From contig OY783197.1 of assembly GCA_963678675.1 (NCBI GenBank), forward strand, positions 24,161,934-24,225,933: a stretch of DNA of 64,000 nucleotides, in the 5' to 3' direction. The notes below the pieces were generated by a model. It ran no database searches and was not told the DNA's origin. It was given only the letters and a program-made list of their open reading frames with translations. A program made the translations under genes and the position numbers. Of the stretch, positions 34,271 to 45,922 are shown piece after piece; within the stretch, counting starts at the first letter, position 1, and each line of letters opens with the position of its first letter. The stretch is from Xiphydria camelus (lineage: Eukaryota; Arthropoda; Insecta; Hymenoptera; Xiphydriidae).

Positions 34271-36870
34271 AAAAACATGTTGTCGATAATAAAACAGTGC
34301 ACTATCGGCATGTAGACCACACCTCTGAACGCAACCTCTTAAGGCAGTACTATCACGATATCGATTCATCTATGGAAATTCTGAAATTTTTTTCAGACGT
34401 AGATCTCGACAAAATAAAACATTTTTGTTAGTGAAAAAAACCATCTACCGTCGGGAAATAAAGATATTAAATTTTAAAGATGTGCATTTCTCACATTTAA
34501 CCTCATGTAAATGGGCATGCTTTGAAGTATTTTTCACATTTTGAAGCTAAAACATCCTCCGATTTGTTAAAAAAATTCAGACACACAGTTCTATATTCAT
34601 AAAAAAATATATTAAAAAATAGGCAAGATCCACCGTTTAGTTATTGAGTAAAAAAATATAATGTAATGACGCTATCAATCACGTAGGAGGGGAAAATTGA
34701 ACGGAGAGAATGTGGCAACAGCACGTGACGTATTCAGTAGCAACGGTAGCAACACATAACCAAACACAACAAACTTGTCAGTACAGTGATGAAGCGGTGT
34801 CGCCATGTTTTCGATGCGGACCTTACGATACTAGTGTACGTGTATGTACGGGAATGTATTGAGACAGGGCTGTACGAATCTGTACGGTTGTGGTGCATGA
34901 AAAGATAATATGAAATATTTTTGCTACAAAATTTATTTCTGTTTTCGTCCCGCAAAGGGTTACGAAAAACATTCAAACGAAGCGTCAATGAGCAAATTTT
35001 AGAAACTCTTTCCTGCCGAAATGAACATTTTCTTATACCCCCCCGGTGCCCCTATGAGGTGGTGAGCCAAGCGATAGTATTACCAATAACTCATCTCCCA
35101 GTCGGGTGTGCCATTTGGGAGAGTCTTCTGTATTCTGAATAATTTTCAATTGTTTCACGACATAATATGATTATTTTTTCTCTAACTAACAAATATTGCA
35201 AAAACCGAAGAAAACATTTTTCCACCTGAGTACATTTTACTTTTGACTTGAACAGTGTATGTGGCTCAACCTTGAGCAAAATGTTCCGTACGAAGCGTTT
35301 TCTCTTATCCGCTGAGCAACCAGCGGAAAAGCTTTCTCGCACTTAATCGTTAAACCACACTGACGCGCGACTTTCGAAGTTCACTTCGTAAGCGTCGCGC
35401 TGCAGCGAACTAAGCGCTAAATCTTTGACGATGCATCGATACGACCTCCGGTTACCACGCGCAGCGGAGAGCTGCGGTGAGCATCTCGAATGAGACGCGA
35501 TCGGGACAAGAAACTGCCAACAAGCTCGCCGACCTGTGCACGCGCAGAAACGCGGCCAGGGTTTTGCACGGGTGCGGCGTGCTCGTATAACGCCGATACG
35601 CTGTCTACCCGGATTACAGCGTAGCCCGCAAAAACGACGCGATGTTATTTGTAGCGATTAGTATGTATATCGGTGCGGTGCGAGAGTGCAAACATGGCCG
35701 TTCGACCGAGGCAGGGCACCATTTCGATGCGTTCGATAGACTCGAACATTTGTTCGCGACCGCACGCGATCATCAGGCGTGTACGAGCGGAAATTCGTTC
35801 GTCTGGCGATATACTCTGGGCGCGTTGAAAGCGCTCCACCGTCGCGCCTCGGACTTTATGGCTCGGCCGTGGACGCTCGTTCGTGTCCCTGCGAAATAAA
35901 ATTTATGGGGATTGATATCGCTTTTATTTGTAATATCAACGTGGTAGCTTCAACGAAAATGTATGAGAATAATAATAATTCCGGCTCGAGGGATTCGGAG
36001 ATACGCGTTCGATGTAATAGATAGTTGAAACTGACTCGTCGAATGCTGTGATTCCTGTCATCTACGTACAGACTGGACCAGAAATGCTGTCCTGAAAGTA
36101 GATTGAAATAAAAATACGAAGCAACCATTAAATACGAGTTGCATTTCTCGCACTCGGAGAAAAATTGATAACTATTACAAATTCGTAATTATATCCTCCG
36201 AGCAGGGGCGACTATCCCTATTGCATAAAAAATGAACGAGAAAAACGAAAGCTCGTCTTTAAGGTAAATCGACAGCTCTGATTTTGAAAAAAATAAATAA
36301 TTGAAAAATTCTATTTTTATCCTTCGAGTAGGAATGACCACCCCTATTGCGAAAAAAATGGTCAAAAATTCCGAAACTCCTGGAGCTACTACGATACAAA
36401 TAATAATTGTTATCCACTCGGAATAAATTAGAGCTCCCCATAAGACCGGACCTTTATTCTCAGACTTACCACTTGAAGGAGCTAAATCACATTTTTTATC
36501 GTTACCACCGATGCTCGTTCAAAAATTTACATCCCTCCTCTAATTTTCTGACAAGTGCCAATCGTATCTAATGATTCCTTCCTATTTATATAATATTTCA
36601 ATCTACTCTTAGGACATTTCTGGCCCAGTCTGCATAATATAGGATAAATGCAAGTTAAAAATCGATTATCCCGAAAACGATTAAAGATGTCGAGAAAAAG
36701 TTTTAACAAAAGATATTCATCTATGTTTCTGCTATAAAAAAGTTACTTTTAGTTTTTCACGTATCTCCACTGTATTTCGAAATAATCGCGTTCAAAGTTG
36801 AATGGAAACTGTGGTGTTTTCCCCACTCTTGCTTTACAGATTTCATCTTAGTACATTTTTTCTATTGCAG
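34271..36870. other. DIP intron; mostly featureless
   Basis: 34271-35340 AT-rich, 35340-35900 CpG-rich, then AT-rich. Two diverged direct copies of a ~40-bp stretch, ending CCCTATTGCATAAAAAATG and CCCTATTGCGAAAAAAATG, lie at about 36197-36235 and 36320-36360. The intron ends TTCTATTGCAG, the acceptor for the next exon. Confidence 0.5.
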
Positions 36871-36999
36871 TCACCAGCGTGGAAGGTCCGGATTTAAACA
36901 TAACCAGGGTGAATCGACTGCAGATGGGCGCCTACTTCTGCATCGCTTCGAACGGCGTGCCGCCTACAGTCAGCAAACGAATCATGCTCATAGTGCACT
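36871..36999 (+). CDS. Lachesin/DIP-like Ig protein, exon with second half of Ig2
   Basis: Joined in phase 1 it reads VTSVEGPDLNITRVNRLQMG, AYFCIASNGVPPTVSKRIML, IVH. NITRVNRLQMGAYFCIASNGVPPTVSKR is a signature of DIP/lachesin Ig2, with the second Ig2 cysteine. NIT is a potential glycosylation site. Acceptor TTGCAG, donor ACT|GTACGT, phase 1. Confidence 0.93.
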
Positions 37000-37985
37000 G
37001 TACGTACCGTGTATATTATGCAAACCCACACGCGTACGAACGCGGGGACAAAAGCCCCATTGACCATCGAGAATCGTCGAGTGTCGCGCGACTCTGAATC
37101 CCCGACGGTATTGCATTTGCGACCCCGTTCTTTGATTGTCAGCGTCGCTGCCGAGCGCGGCGGCGCCGTTATATCCCCGTGAAATAAATGCGGACGAAAA
37201 GGTGTCGACGCGACGTCGCCCCGCCGCGATGCGCAACGCCCATTGTCTCGTGGAGAATTTCCCCCGTCGAAGGAGCTGCGGTGCGCCGCGCCGGAAATAT
37301 CCGTTAACCGCGCAAAGAACGACTGATTATTATCGCCGAGAGACGAGACGACGACGAGATCTCCCAAAGAAAAATCGCGCAACGTTCATCCGGGGGCGTT
37401 GCATCGATGCTGCGGCGAATCTGCTTTTTGAGCGCGCGTCGAACGACCGGGTCACCAGTTTTTTTCAGCTTCGAATCTCCGCAATTCCCTTCGAGAGCGG
37501 GAAATTGCAGATGTATGCTTTTCTTTGTTTCCGGGTCGACGGGGTTGGTAGAAAGAAATGGAATGGAGTTGCTGGAGCGATATAATATGCGGCGCTTATT
37601 TGGAGTTTATATTCGAAATGCATTGTATGACTCTTAGTAAAAAAAGCGTTTTGAATACGAGCGGCACATAGGTGCACCGTTAAAAATGATTTGCATTTTA
37701 AGAATTGAAAGAACCGGAATTTTTAATAGTTCTCGTATACTTATACCGCCTCTTAATATTCACTTTTTTGACTAAAATTGAAAACAAAAGGACATTATAA
37801 ACATGACGACTTATTATTTTGTATGATATTTTAGGTACAAATGTAGTTGATGATTGCTTCAGTTACCTTCACTTAAATTTCCATCGAAATTTTTAACGGT
37901 TTATATTTCTTTGAAAATTAACTTAGACTGCCCGTCAATTACGAAAGGATATTTTAAGGAGGCACAATCTCTCTCCTCCCCAATG
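37000..37985. other. DIP intron, no feature recognised
   Basis: CpG-rich 37100-37450 with unsupported open frames on both strands (largest 36894-37382, antisense to the exon), then AT-rich. Confidence 0.5.
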
Positions 37986-37987
37986 TA

Positions 37988-38364
37988 CAGGGTGTAACAA
38001 AATAAGTGTAAAACATTTCAGGGGGTGATTCCTCATCGAAAAAGGGATAGGGTCTTTCATATAAAGAAACTTCATTTGAGCATCCCTTGCGTTGCGTTTT
38101 CCACCCCTTACAACCATGGGGTAAACCGAATAAATTACTGGCTAAGTGTCTTTTTGATAGTAGAAAATGTCACGTTAATTTCAATTTTGTAACTTTTTTA
38201 GTGTTTGTGAAAAAAATTTTAAAACAAATTTTATGTACCCCCTTTAAGGGGCTGTATCTTAATAAGGGATGCTCAAATGAAGTTTCTTTATATGAAAGAC
38301 CCTATCCCTTTTTCGATGAAGAATCACCCCCTGAAATGTTTTACACTTATTTTGTTACACCCTG
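37988..38364. mobile_element. 377-bp palindromic MITE flanked by TA (mariner/Tc1-like)
   Basis: CAGGGTGTAACAAAATAAGT at the left and ACTTATTTTGTTACACCCTG at the right continue as nearly perfect inverted repeats of ~110 bp (to GGGATGCTCAAATGAAGTTT on the right arm). TA at 37986-37987 and 38365-38366 fits a TA target duplication. No ORF. Confidence 0.85.
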
Positions 38365-38366
38365 TA

Positions 38367-39089
38367 TAACTCCATAAGATTTCTCTTCTTCGAGAGAAAT
38401 CTCTCCCTCCCCCCACCCTTATAATATTACGTAGGGAAATTAATTCAATAAACTCGATGCAAAAAGGTCTATGGGGTTTCTCAGACCAATTTCAGTTACC
38501 TGCTCAAAATGCGTGAAACTTTTTAAAATCTCGCAATGCTGTTAAAAAACTATCATTGATTCTTTTTCGACATTTAAGTGTATTCCTTTTCAACGTATAA
38601 TACATTGACAACCACCCGCGACTTCGTTCGCGTAGATATTAGATATATGCTATCACGGACTTTATTGTAGATCTATTCATGTTCTACACAATTCGCCCAT
38701 ACATCATTTTTATAGGTACACATATCTTTTTCCGTCAAGACAGCGTTTTCCAGAAACTCGAATGTTTGTTCGTTTTTAAGATGAACTATGTCACTAAAAT
38801 GGTCACTCGTCATCTCTCTTTTGTCAAAAACCTCACGAAATATAGCCTATGTTCATTCTGAAAGTCCAGGCTCCTTACCAGTGAGAGATTTTTTAAATCG
38901 GATCAGTAGTTCCATATTTTACCCTCGACAATCAAATAAACTCACAAACTTTTTCTCCTTATTACATTATTAGCCTAATTATTTTTACGTAAAATTTACC
39001 CCCACACACTCCACCCCTAGCGGTCTTGCGTAATTTATGGACAGCCCCTTACAAAATTCCACTCTCTATACAATAACATCTTTCCGCAG
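38367..39089. other. DIP intron; possible retroposon tail near 38610
   Basis: AT-rich. CCGCGACTTCGTTCGCG at about 38614-38630 resembles a motif common near 3' ends of some arthropod RTE-like elements; weak evidence. Ends with TTTCCGCAG acceptor. Confidence 0.4.
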
Positions 39090-39248
39090 TCCCGCCAATG
39101 ATCTCGGTGCAAAATCAGCTGGTGGGTGCCCGAGAGGGCGAGGAGCTGACGCTGGAGTGCAATTCGGAAGCCTACCCCAAGTCCATCAACTACTGGATGC
39201 GAGATAAGCACGGGACACTCGCAGATAAGCACGAGATTATAGCGACCG
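39090..39248 (+). CDS. Lachesin/DIP-like Ig protein, exon with first half of Ig3
   Basis: Joined in phase 1 it reads FPPMISVQNQLVGAREGEEL, TLECNSEAYPKSINYWMRDK, HGTLADKHEIIAT. FPPMI..QNQLVGA and LECNSEAYPKSINYW are family signatures, with the first Ig3 cysteine. Acceptor CCGCAG, donor G|GTGAGT, phase 1. The exon with the second Ig3 cysteine and the C-terminal anchor signal was not found in the remaining 24.7 kb, so the gene probably continues beyond the window. Confidence 0.93.
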
Positions 39249-40311
39249 GTGAGTTCAACTCTCGCACCCTTTTCCCAGCGAGTAAACTTCCTCACCCACC
39301 TGCACCACGGGGAAACCCACCCCGACTGCATTCTATCCGCGCGTAGACCTCCCCAGGTGCATAAGTAACCCCGCGCAGTCAAGGTTTACTTCTTCCGTCC
39401 GATCGCTATCACTCGGTTCTAAAAATGAAAATTCCTGAAAACATCCCAACCGCGCGAGGTCGTTTCGCCCCTAACGAAGATACGAATCGCGTTCGACCTA
39501 CATCACACGCGAAGGACTTGCTCGCGTACCGAGGCACATGCACGATGCTCGAGTGCCGGGTAATCAAGAGCCTCGATAGATTTAGGGGTTTATGAAATGT
39601 ATCGAGCTTTCAGCCGCGATGATATTACCAAGCAGAGGGAATTGATAATTGTATAAATACGGCAAATCCGAGATACGGCAAAACCGAGAATTTGTAAGGG
39701 TTTCTTAAAGGAGTCGTCATGATATTAGAGTACATGACGAGTCGATAAATTGTTCAATAATTTGTTTGAACGTAAAATTTCGCGAATATCTCGAAAACGG
39801 TAAGAGATACGATGAAACGGAGAAAACTTTTGTGTAAATATTAACGCCGTGAAACGTACGAACGTTAACGACATTTGCACGAAAATCGGCTTTCGCGCAT
39901 ACACGTGCGCCTGCGTATTTCCAGGCAGCAGCCACTTACCTGTGTTTCTTGGATAATTAGAATCCTCAGTCGGCTCCGCTCCGTTGGTTTCGCGTCTCTG
40001 TACATTCAGGACACGCGACGTTGGAGGTGCAACGGGGACCGCCGCGCGGGTTAATGGGTTAATTAAGGCGCCGCTCGCGCCCCCGAAGCGGTGCGACCTA
40101 AGGTTTCTCTCTTGCTCCGCGATTTTCTTCCTATCTCTTTCTCTCTCTCTCTCTCCCCATCTCTGCGCGCGATTCCTTCTATTTTACCCTCCGCGTAAAG
40201 AGTATATTTTTCCGCGTCGTGATTGATGGACTTAAAATGCTTTTCCTGTAGAAGGCGGAGGTCGAGGCGCGGGGAAGCCGCGTACCGAATGGCGTTAATT
40301 ATTAAAACTTC

Positions 40312-40356
<45 letters not shown>

Positions 40357-40852
40357 CTGTCCGACGCGCCTTCCTTTCAACTAAGCTCTTCGCGATCCGC
40401 CAGTGCGCACGATCCAACTCTTCGTCGATCAAAACTTGATCGCCGCCGGTTAATCACCTGCGCGGTCCCGGCAAATTCGTACCTCTCTCCGCGACTGTTA
40501 CGAATATTCGTTTTAACATTGAACATTTTTATGTTCCCGTATATGAGGGGACATTTCTAGGCTTTCGACGAGCCAGAGAGGGTTTAACGGATATGTCGCT
40601 CCCCCACTCTAGCGCTCTCGACCGTGTGTATATAGTAGACTGAGAGTGGGTACGGGTGATGATGGTATTATGTAGTGGTACGGGTGTTGAGGCAGCTACG
40701 CGGGACGAAGAAAGAAGAACAAGCTCGAAAAAAGAACTCTTCACTCGGCGAGAACTGAATGATACAAATGCGTATGATATCGGTGTGAACGGCTTGGCTA
40801 CTGTCGCGTCTCCTCACGCCGGTGGCGTCGCTCGCCGAGGATGGGGGGCCAC
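39249..40852. other. Non-coding; AT microsatellite
   Basis: Mixed, partly CpG-rich. Contains a CT run near 40136-40156 and an (AT)n run at about 40312-40353. Open frames on both strands are not supported. Confidence 0.5.
40312..40353. repeat. (AT)n microsatellite
   Basis: About 20 uninterrupted AT dinucleotides. Confidence 0.95.
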
Positions 40853-41513
40853 TTGAATCACGCATTTGAGAAACCCCACATGTCCACAAATGATAGTTTT
40901 GAGGAAAATGAAAAAAACTGTTTTATGCAAAATCATAGCATACATCTGGAAATATACTTTTAGGGTTTGTGAAGGTATGTGAATACATTAGAAATTTCAC
41001 ACAAATTTAAATATACAGCTTCTGCTGCATCAATAAAATCATAAAATGATGACTGGACATGTGTGATCTCTAAAATGTACGTTTATTTGACCAGAACTTT
41101 TTTAGTAATTCGTTTTTATTTTATCAATAACTCTTATTTTAATGGTTACATGACATGATAAAGTAAATGTTTAATATTCAACAATGTCTTCACCTTCTCT
41201 ACCCACTGTTGGCCAGGAAAATATTTCTTGATAAAAATTTCTCATCAGTTCTTCTTGGTCGCGAGTGAATCGTTCAAATTTCTTGATGGATATCATTTTT
41301 TTGGCACTAATTAGTTACCTTGACATCTGGACAGGTAACTTCGTTGGGAGAAGATGTGATTTGCGTAGATGTGTGAGCAAAGCAAGCACCGAACTTATGT
41401 GGTTTCTCTCTAAAAAAGATGCATTTATATGAGAGAAGCTGATTTTTGGTAAAAACCCCATATGCCCAAAATGTGGACATGTGGGGTTTCTAAAATATGT
41501 GATTCACTTATTC
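40853..41513. mobile_element. Non-autonomous element with ACTTGAATCAC...GTGATTCACTT termini
   Basis: ACTTGAATCACGCATTTGAG, AAACCCCACATGTCCACA at the left is mirrored by GGACATGTGGGGTTTCTAAA, ATATGTGATTCACTT at the right. The interior is AT-rich with no ORF. It directly abuts the duplicated block starting at 41505. Confidence 0.7.
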
Positions 41514-42110
41514 TATAATTTAAAATTAGATTACATGCAAAACGCCAGAAGGCTAGATAAAACAATAAGGGAGATAATTCCGATGCTAAGAGCGTCGGCG
41601 CCCCACTTTTCTTTGCATTTTAATATTTCATTTCTATTAAAATGATATTATAACCCTTTCAGTCACAGATTTCTTTAAAACTTTCAATCACAGATTTCTT
41701 TAAAAAGGAGAACAAATCTCAAATGTGGTATACTACTTGAAAATACATTTCTGAGCATGTTTTACTTAGAAATGTCCATCCAAATGGACGCGATGACCGA
41801 AAGCGTTAAGAATGTTAAATATTCGTAGAATATCACTCTCATGTTTGAACTCCCAGTATAACCACAATGTCTGTGGAACGAAAATTTGTTTGAAGATAAA
41901 CTTCTTAGGCGCAATTCAGACAGAAGTGGCGCGTGGTGGTGGCGTGGAAGGGGCATTTGCCACCTCCGTGTTAGCCTATGAGACAATACAGACAGAAGTG
42001 GCGTGGCACTGGCATAGTCCCTCATGGGCTTAAATGCAAGAGGCAAATGCCCGTTCCACGCCACCTCCACGCGCCACTTCTGTGTGAATTGCGCCTTATG
42101 TGATGTCGGA
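41505..42110. repeat. Duplicated block, copy 1 (copy 2 at 52664-54115)
   Basis: Starts TATTCTATAATTTAAAATTA, runs through GGGAGATAATTCCGATGCTA, AGAGCGTCGGCGCCCCACTT, AAATGTCCATCCAAATGG and AACGAAAATTTGTTTGAAG. It lacks the 1.07-kb insertion of copy 2 but carries a Harbinger-like MITE that copy 2 lacks. A ~28-bp piece around TTTCAGTCACAGATTTC is tandemly doubled here and single in copy 2. Confidence 0.8.
41908..42095. mobile_element. Harbinger-like MITE flanked by TTA
   Basis: GGCGCAATTCAGACAGAAGT, GGCGCGTGG is mirrored by CCACGCGCCACTTCTGTGTG, AATTGCGCC. TTA flanks both ends (41905-41907, 42096-42098), the target preference of PIF/Harbinger elements. Copy 2 of the host block shows the empty site AAACTTATGCGACATCGGAG near 54100. 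Confidence 0.85.
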
Positions 42111-42656
42111 GCGTTGAACGCGCTCCTCTGCAGGGGGTACGGCACCCTGGGCCCACTAGAGGTGGAAATGATTTGCGCATGCGCACCGCATTCCCTGTAC
42201 TGTAGTGACGGGCGCCGGGTCGCAAGCGAATATAAGGGCCCCTCGACCGCGCGTGTTCAGATTTCAGGAGCCTGATGAAAGGGCACAGAGAGAAACCCTA
42301 TATAATTCGGAGCTGAAAATGATGACATGTGATTTACGACAGCGACGAGGATATTGAGTTTGAGGATTACAATAATTATTGATGTATATAGAAAATCAGA
42401 GTTACGAAATAGAGTAATTTTAGATTCGATTAGTGTTAGAGATGTATGTTGTATTCGAAGTAGAAAGAAAAAAAAATTCGATTTTTCACTGTTTTTGAAT
42501 TTTCAAAATTCGTGAGCGACCTCTAGAAAATTTTTATATATTTCCTATTCATTGTATTCGTAAAACAAAAAAAAATTACTTTGTAATATCGCGGTAAATA
42601 TACAATATGCTATTATGTGGTGTTACGGCCAAGGCGCTACGACGGTTGACCCCTAA
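42099..42656. other. Non-coding; weak core-promoter-like sequence
   Basis: Around 42230 is AATATAAGGG, about 28 bp before TTCAGATTTCAG, which fits a TATA box with an initiator. Just downstream is a short acidic reading YDSDEDIEFEDYNNY-stop (about 42335-42382). No ATG-initiated ORF connects the two, so this may be the 5' end of an unrecognised or broken mobile gene. Confidence 0.3.
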
Positions 42657-43605
42657 TAGTCCAGTGCATTTAGGAATATTTTATAGGTGTGACCCAAAAA
42701 TTTCGGGTACATTTTTTCTTTTGTTGCTCATTCGAAAGGGTCATCGATGGAGACCTTAACCCTGAATTTGCGCATTTCTCAAATTGCCCCGTCCGCCGCC
42801 ATCTTGGATTCTTTTTTTTTTCAACTACTCATATCTCGCGTTCTAATAATCCCACAGCAGTCGCTTTGGGGTCGTTGGATTCGTCAGAATTTACTCTTTA
42901 ATTGAGTTTATATTAAGTAAAACTCTCCAACGTACTGGAAAAAAGTTATTAGCGTTCAAAGTTGAAAGTTGTTTGCCAAAAGTTCTTGCGCCCGGGTTTT
43001 CCGCGCGTAGTTCTTTTCCAGTGCATCAGAGACCCCTATCGATGCTTAACTATTTAAACTAGACTCAATTTGCAGTATTTTAAAAAAAGAATCATCCCGA
43101 TCGGTTGATTCCTCGCCCGGCAATCCACGCTCGAAGTTGCGCTGTTTATTATCGTGCTATTTTGAAGCCTCTAATACTCGCGCGTCGCGCTTTGGCGAGT
43201 TCGCGGTTCGCGCTGCATTTCTCGCTTTTGTAACTAATATAACTCAAATTACTTAAGATCAACGACATATTCGTTAAATCTATGCTAAGAACACGCGTTT
43301 TACATTAATTTTTTACTTAAATTTATAACTCAGATCAAATATGATTTGAGACATTCGGTAATATATGCTCTATCTTTCTCTGCAGGAACGTGTGTATGTG
43401 TGCGTGTGCGTGTTTAAAGAATAAAAAGAAAAATACGGCCGGTCCCGCGAAAAACCCAGGGAAAGTTTTACAATATCTTTTTTCCTTGTTCTCTGCTTTC
43501 CTCGAGACACAGTTGGCTGCCAGATGCCTTGCCTACTGTTCCGACAAACGTTGGTCGGAATTCTGATTATCGGCTAATGAACGCAATAAAAAGAATTTCA
43601 TTGAG

Positions 43606-44538
43606 ATGTTAAAGAAGCACCTGATCAATCATGGATTCGAAGTGAGACAAGCATGGGAGGATGCGGACGTGGACATCGTTAGAACGGCAATTGAAGTAGC
43701 TTCAAGATTTGATTCCGCCATAGTCGTAGGAGAGGACGTGGATCTACTCGTATTGATGTGCGCACTTGGAAAAAATCTCAAAAATATCTATTTTCGTAAA
43801 GTCGGAAGGGGAGCAACCGCATCGAAAATGTATTCTACGAGTAGCTTCAAGCATAAAAATATGATAGAGCACATACTTTTCATGCACGCATTTTCGGGAT
43901 GCGACACCGTGTCTGCGATCTGTGGAATGGGGAAAAAAAAAATAATTGACGTCATTAGAAAAAATGTTCACCTTCGAGAAGGAATAAAATTATTTCAGAA
44001 AACCACTCCCGGACAAAATAACATCGCTGCAGCTGGGGAGAGTGTGTTGATTGCACTGTACGGAGGAAAAGAATCCGATGCTTCTATTGATCAATTCAGA
44101 TATAAAATGTTTGCACGTTCAGGCCTCAAAACGAAGACCGACTTATCACGATTGCCTCCAACGAGCTCAGCAGCACGCCAACATTCCCTGCGGACATATT
44201 ACCAGGTTCAGAAGTGGCTTGGAGAAGAGAAAAATGCGCTTGACTGGGGCTGGAAAAAAAGTAACCGGGGTTTGGAGCCAGTGACTAGCGAGCAGGAACC
44301 AATTCCACGAGTTCTATTGGACATTATATCCTGTGGCTGCACAAAAAAATGCGGTAACGCTTGTGGATGTCGAAAGGCAGGATTGAAATGTTCAAACCTA
44401 TGCAAGATTTGCTGTGGCGATTTTATATCTGAATTGATCAATAGAAGCATCGGATTCTTTTCCTCCGTACAGTGCAATCAACACACTCTCCCCAGCTGCA
44501 GCGATGTTATTTTGTCCGGGAGTGGTTTTCTGAAATAA
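43606..44538 (+). pseudogene. Fragment of a PIN-like/CXC-domain mobile-element protein
   Basis: A 310-codon open frame. Residues 1-110 (DADVDIVRTAIE, VVGEDVDLLVLM, HAFSGCDT) have the acidic-residue spacing of a PIN/FEN-like nuclease fold; Asp21, Asp23, Asp44, Asp46 and Asp100 are candidates. About residues 185-215 have LPPTSSAARQHSLRTYYQVQ. Residues 243-270 form a cysteine-rich CXC (tesmin/TSO1-like) cluster, CGCTKKCGNACGCRKAGLKC and on. This order matches a multicopy protein family of arthropod and other invertebrate genomes that appears mobile. The ATG is probably internal: the family normally has more upstream sequence, and the frame is closed 5' of it. The 3' end runs from the CXC cluster into the antisense arm, so the C-terminus is also lost. 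Confidence 0.6.
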
Positions 44539-44922
44539 TTTTATTCCTTCTCGAAGGTGAACATTTTTTCTAATGACGTCAATTATTTTTTTTTTCCCCA
44601 TTCCACAGATCGCAGACACGGTGTCGCATCCCGAAAATGCGTGCATGAAAAGTATGTGCTCTATCATATTTTTATGCTTGAAGCTACTCGTAGAATACAT
44701 TTTCGATGCGGTTGCTCCCCTTCCGACTTTACGAAAATAGATATTTTTGAGATTTTTTCCAAGTGCGCACATCAATACGAGTAGATCCACGTCCTCTCCT
44801 ACGACTATGGCGGAATCAAATCTTGAAGCTACTTCAATTGCCGTTCTAACGATGTCCACGTCCGCATCCTCCCATGCTTGTCTCACTTCGAATCCATGAT
44901 TGATCAGGTGCTTCTTTAACAT
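44430..44922 (-). pseudogene. Mirror copy of the PIN-like fragment in the right arm
   Basis: The minus strand encodes the same first ~167 residues as 43606-44108, because this arm is its inverted copy. It ends shortly after QFRYK and lacks the CXC part. This is a by-product of the palindrome, not a second gene. Confidence 0.7.
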
Positions 44923-45863
44923 CTCAATGAAATTCTTTTTATTGCGTTCATTAGCCGATAATCAGAATTCCGACCAACGTTTGTCGGAACAGTAGGCAAG
45001 GCATCTGGCAGCCAACTGTGTCTCGAGGAAAGCAGAGAACAAGGAAAAAAGATATTGTAAAACTTTCCCTGGGTTTTTCGCGGGACCGGCCGTATTTTTC
45101 TTTTTATTCTTTAAACACGCACACGCACACATACACACGTTCCTGCAGAGAAAGATAGAGCATATATTACCGAATGTCTCAAATCATATTTGATCTGAGT
45201 TATAAATTTAAGTAAAAAATTAATGTAAAACGCGTGTTCTTAGCATAGATTTAACGAATATGTCGTTGATCTTAAGTAATTTGAGTTATATTAGTTACAA
45301 AAGCGAGAAATGCAGCGCGAACCGCGAACTCGCCAAAGCGCGACGCGCGAGTATTAGAGGCTTCAAAATAGCACGATAATAAACAGCGCAACTTCGAGCG
45401 TGGATTGCCGGGCGAGGAATCAACCGATCGGGATGATTCTTTTTTTAAAATACTGCAAATTGAGTCTAGTTTAAATAGTTAAGCATCGATAGGGGTCTCT
45501 GATGCACTGGAAAAGAACTACGCGCGGAAAACCCGGGCGCAAGAACTTTTGGCAAACAACTTTCAACTTTGAACGCTAATAACTTTTTTCCAGTACGTTG
45601 GAGAGTTTTACTTGATATAAACTCAATTAAAGAGTAAATTCTGACGAATCCAACGACCCCAAAGCGACTGCTGTGGGATTATTAGAACGCGAGATATGAG
45701 TAGTTGAAAAAAAAAAAGAATCCAAGATGGCGGCGGACGGGGCAATTTGAGAAATGCGCAAATTCAGGGTTAAGGTCTCCATCGATGACCCTTTCGAATG
45801 AGCAACAAAAGAAAAAATGTACCCGAAATTTTTGGGTCAATTCCTAAATGCACTGGACTATAA

Positions 45864-45922
45864 CGGGTCCTCGGGCAGGTCGAGTACCGTCCCCCCAATT
45901 CGGGCGGTTTTCCTTCTAGAGG
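45864..45922. other. Short spacer between two elements
   Basis: CGGGTCCTCGGG and following sequence; nothing recognised. Confidence 0.4.

Larger units (their letters stand above)
42657..45860. mobile_element. 3.2-kb palindromic element with ~1.44-kb inverted arms
   Basis: The left arm 42657-44108 (starting TAGTCCAGTGCATTTAGGAA) is mirrored by 44421-45860 with few differences apart from a ~12-bp stretch present only in the left arm near its tip. TAA flanks both sides (42654-42656, 45861-45863), consistent with a 3-bp target duplication. The central ~312 bp is single-copy. The arms carry an N-terminal-truncated coding fragment in opposite orientations, and the centre carries its 3' continuation. 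No transposase is recognised. Confidence 0.85.

Noticed and set aside
36894..37382. 162-codon minus-strand frame over the third DIP exon
   Set aside because: It is antisense to a well-supported exon and continues into CpG-rich intron.
38607..38640. CCGCGACTTCGTTCGCG as a retroposon 3' end
   Set aside because: Only a ~17-base resemblance, no coding remnant, poly-A or target duplication found; noted in the intron entry but not called an element.
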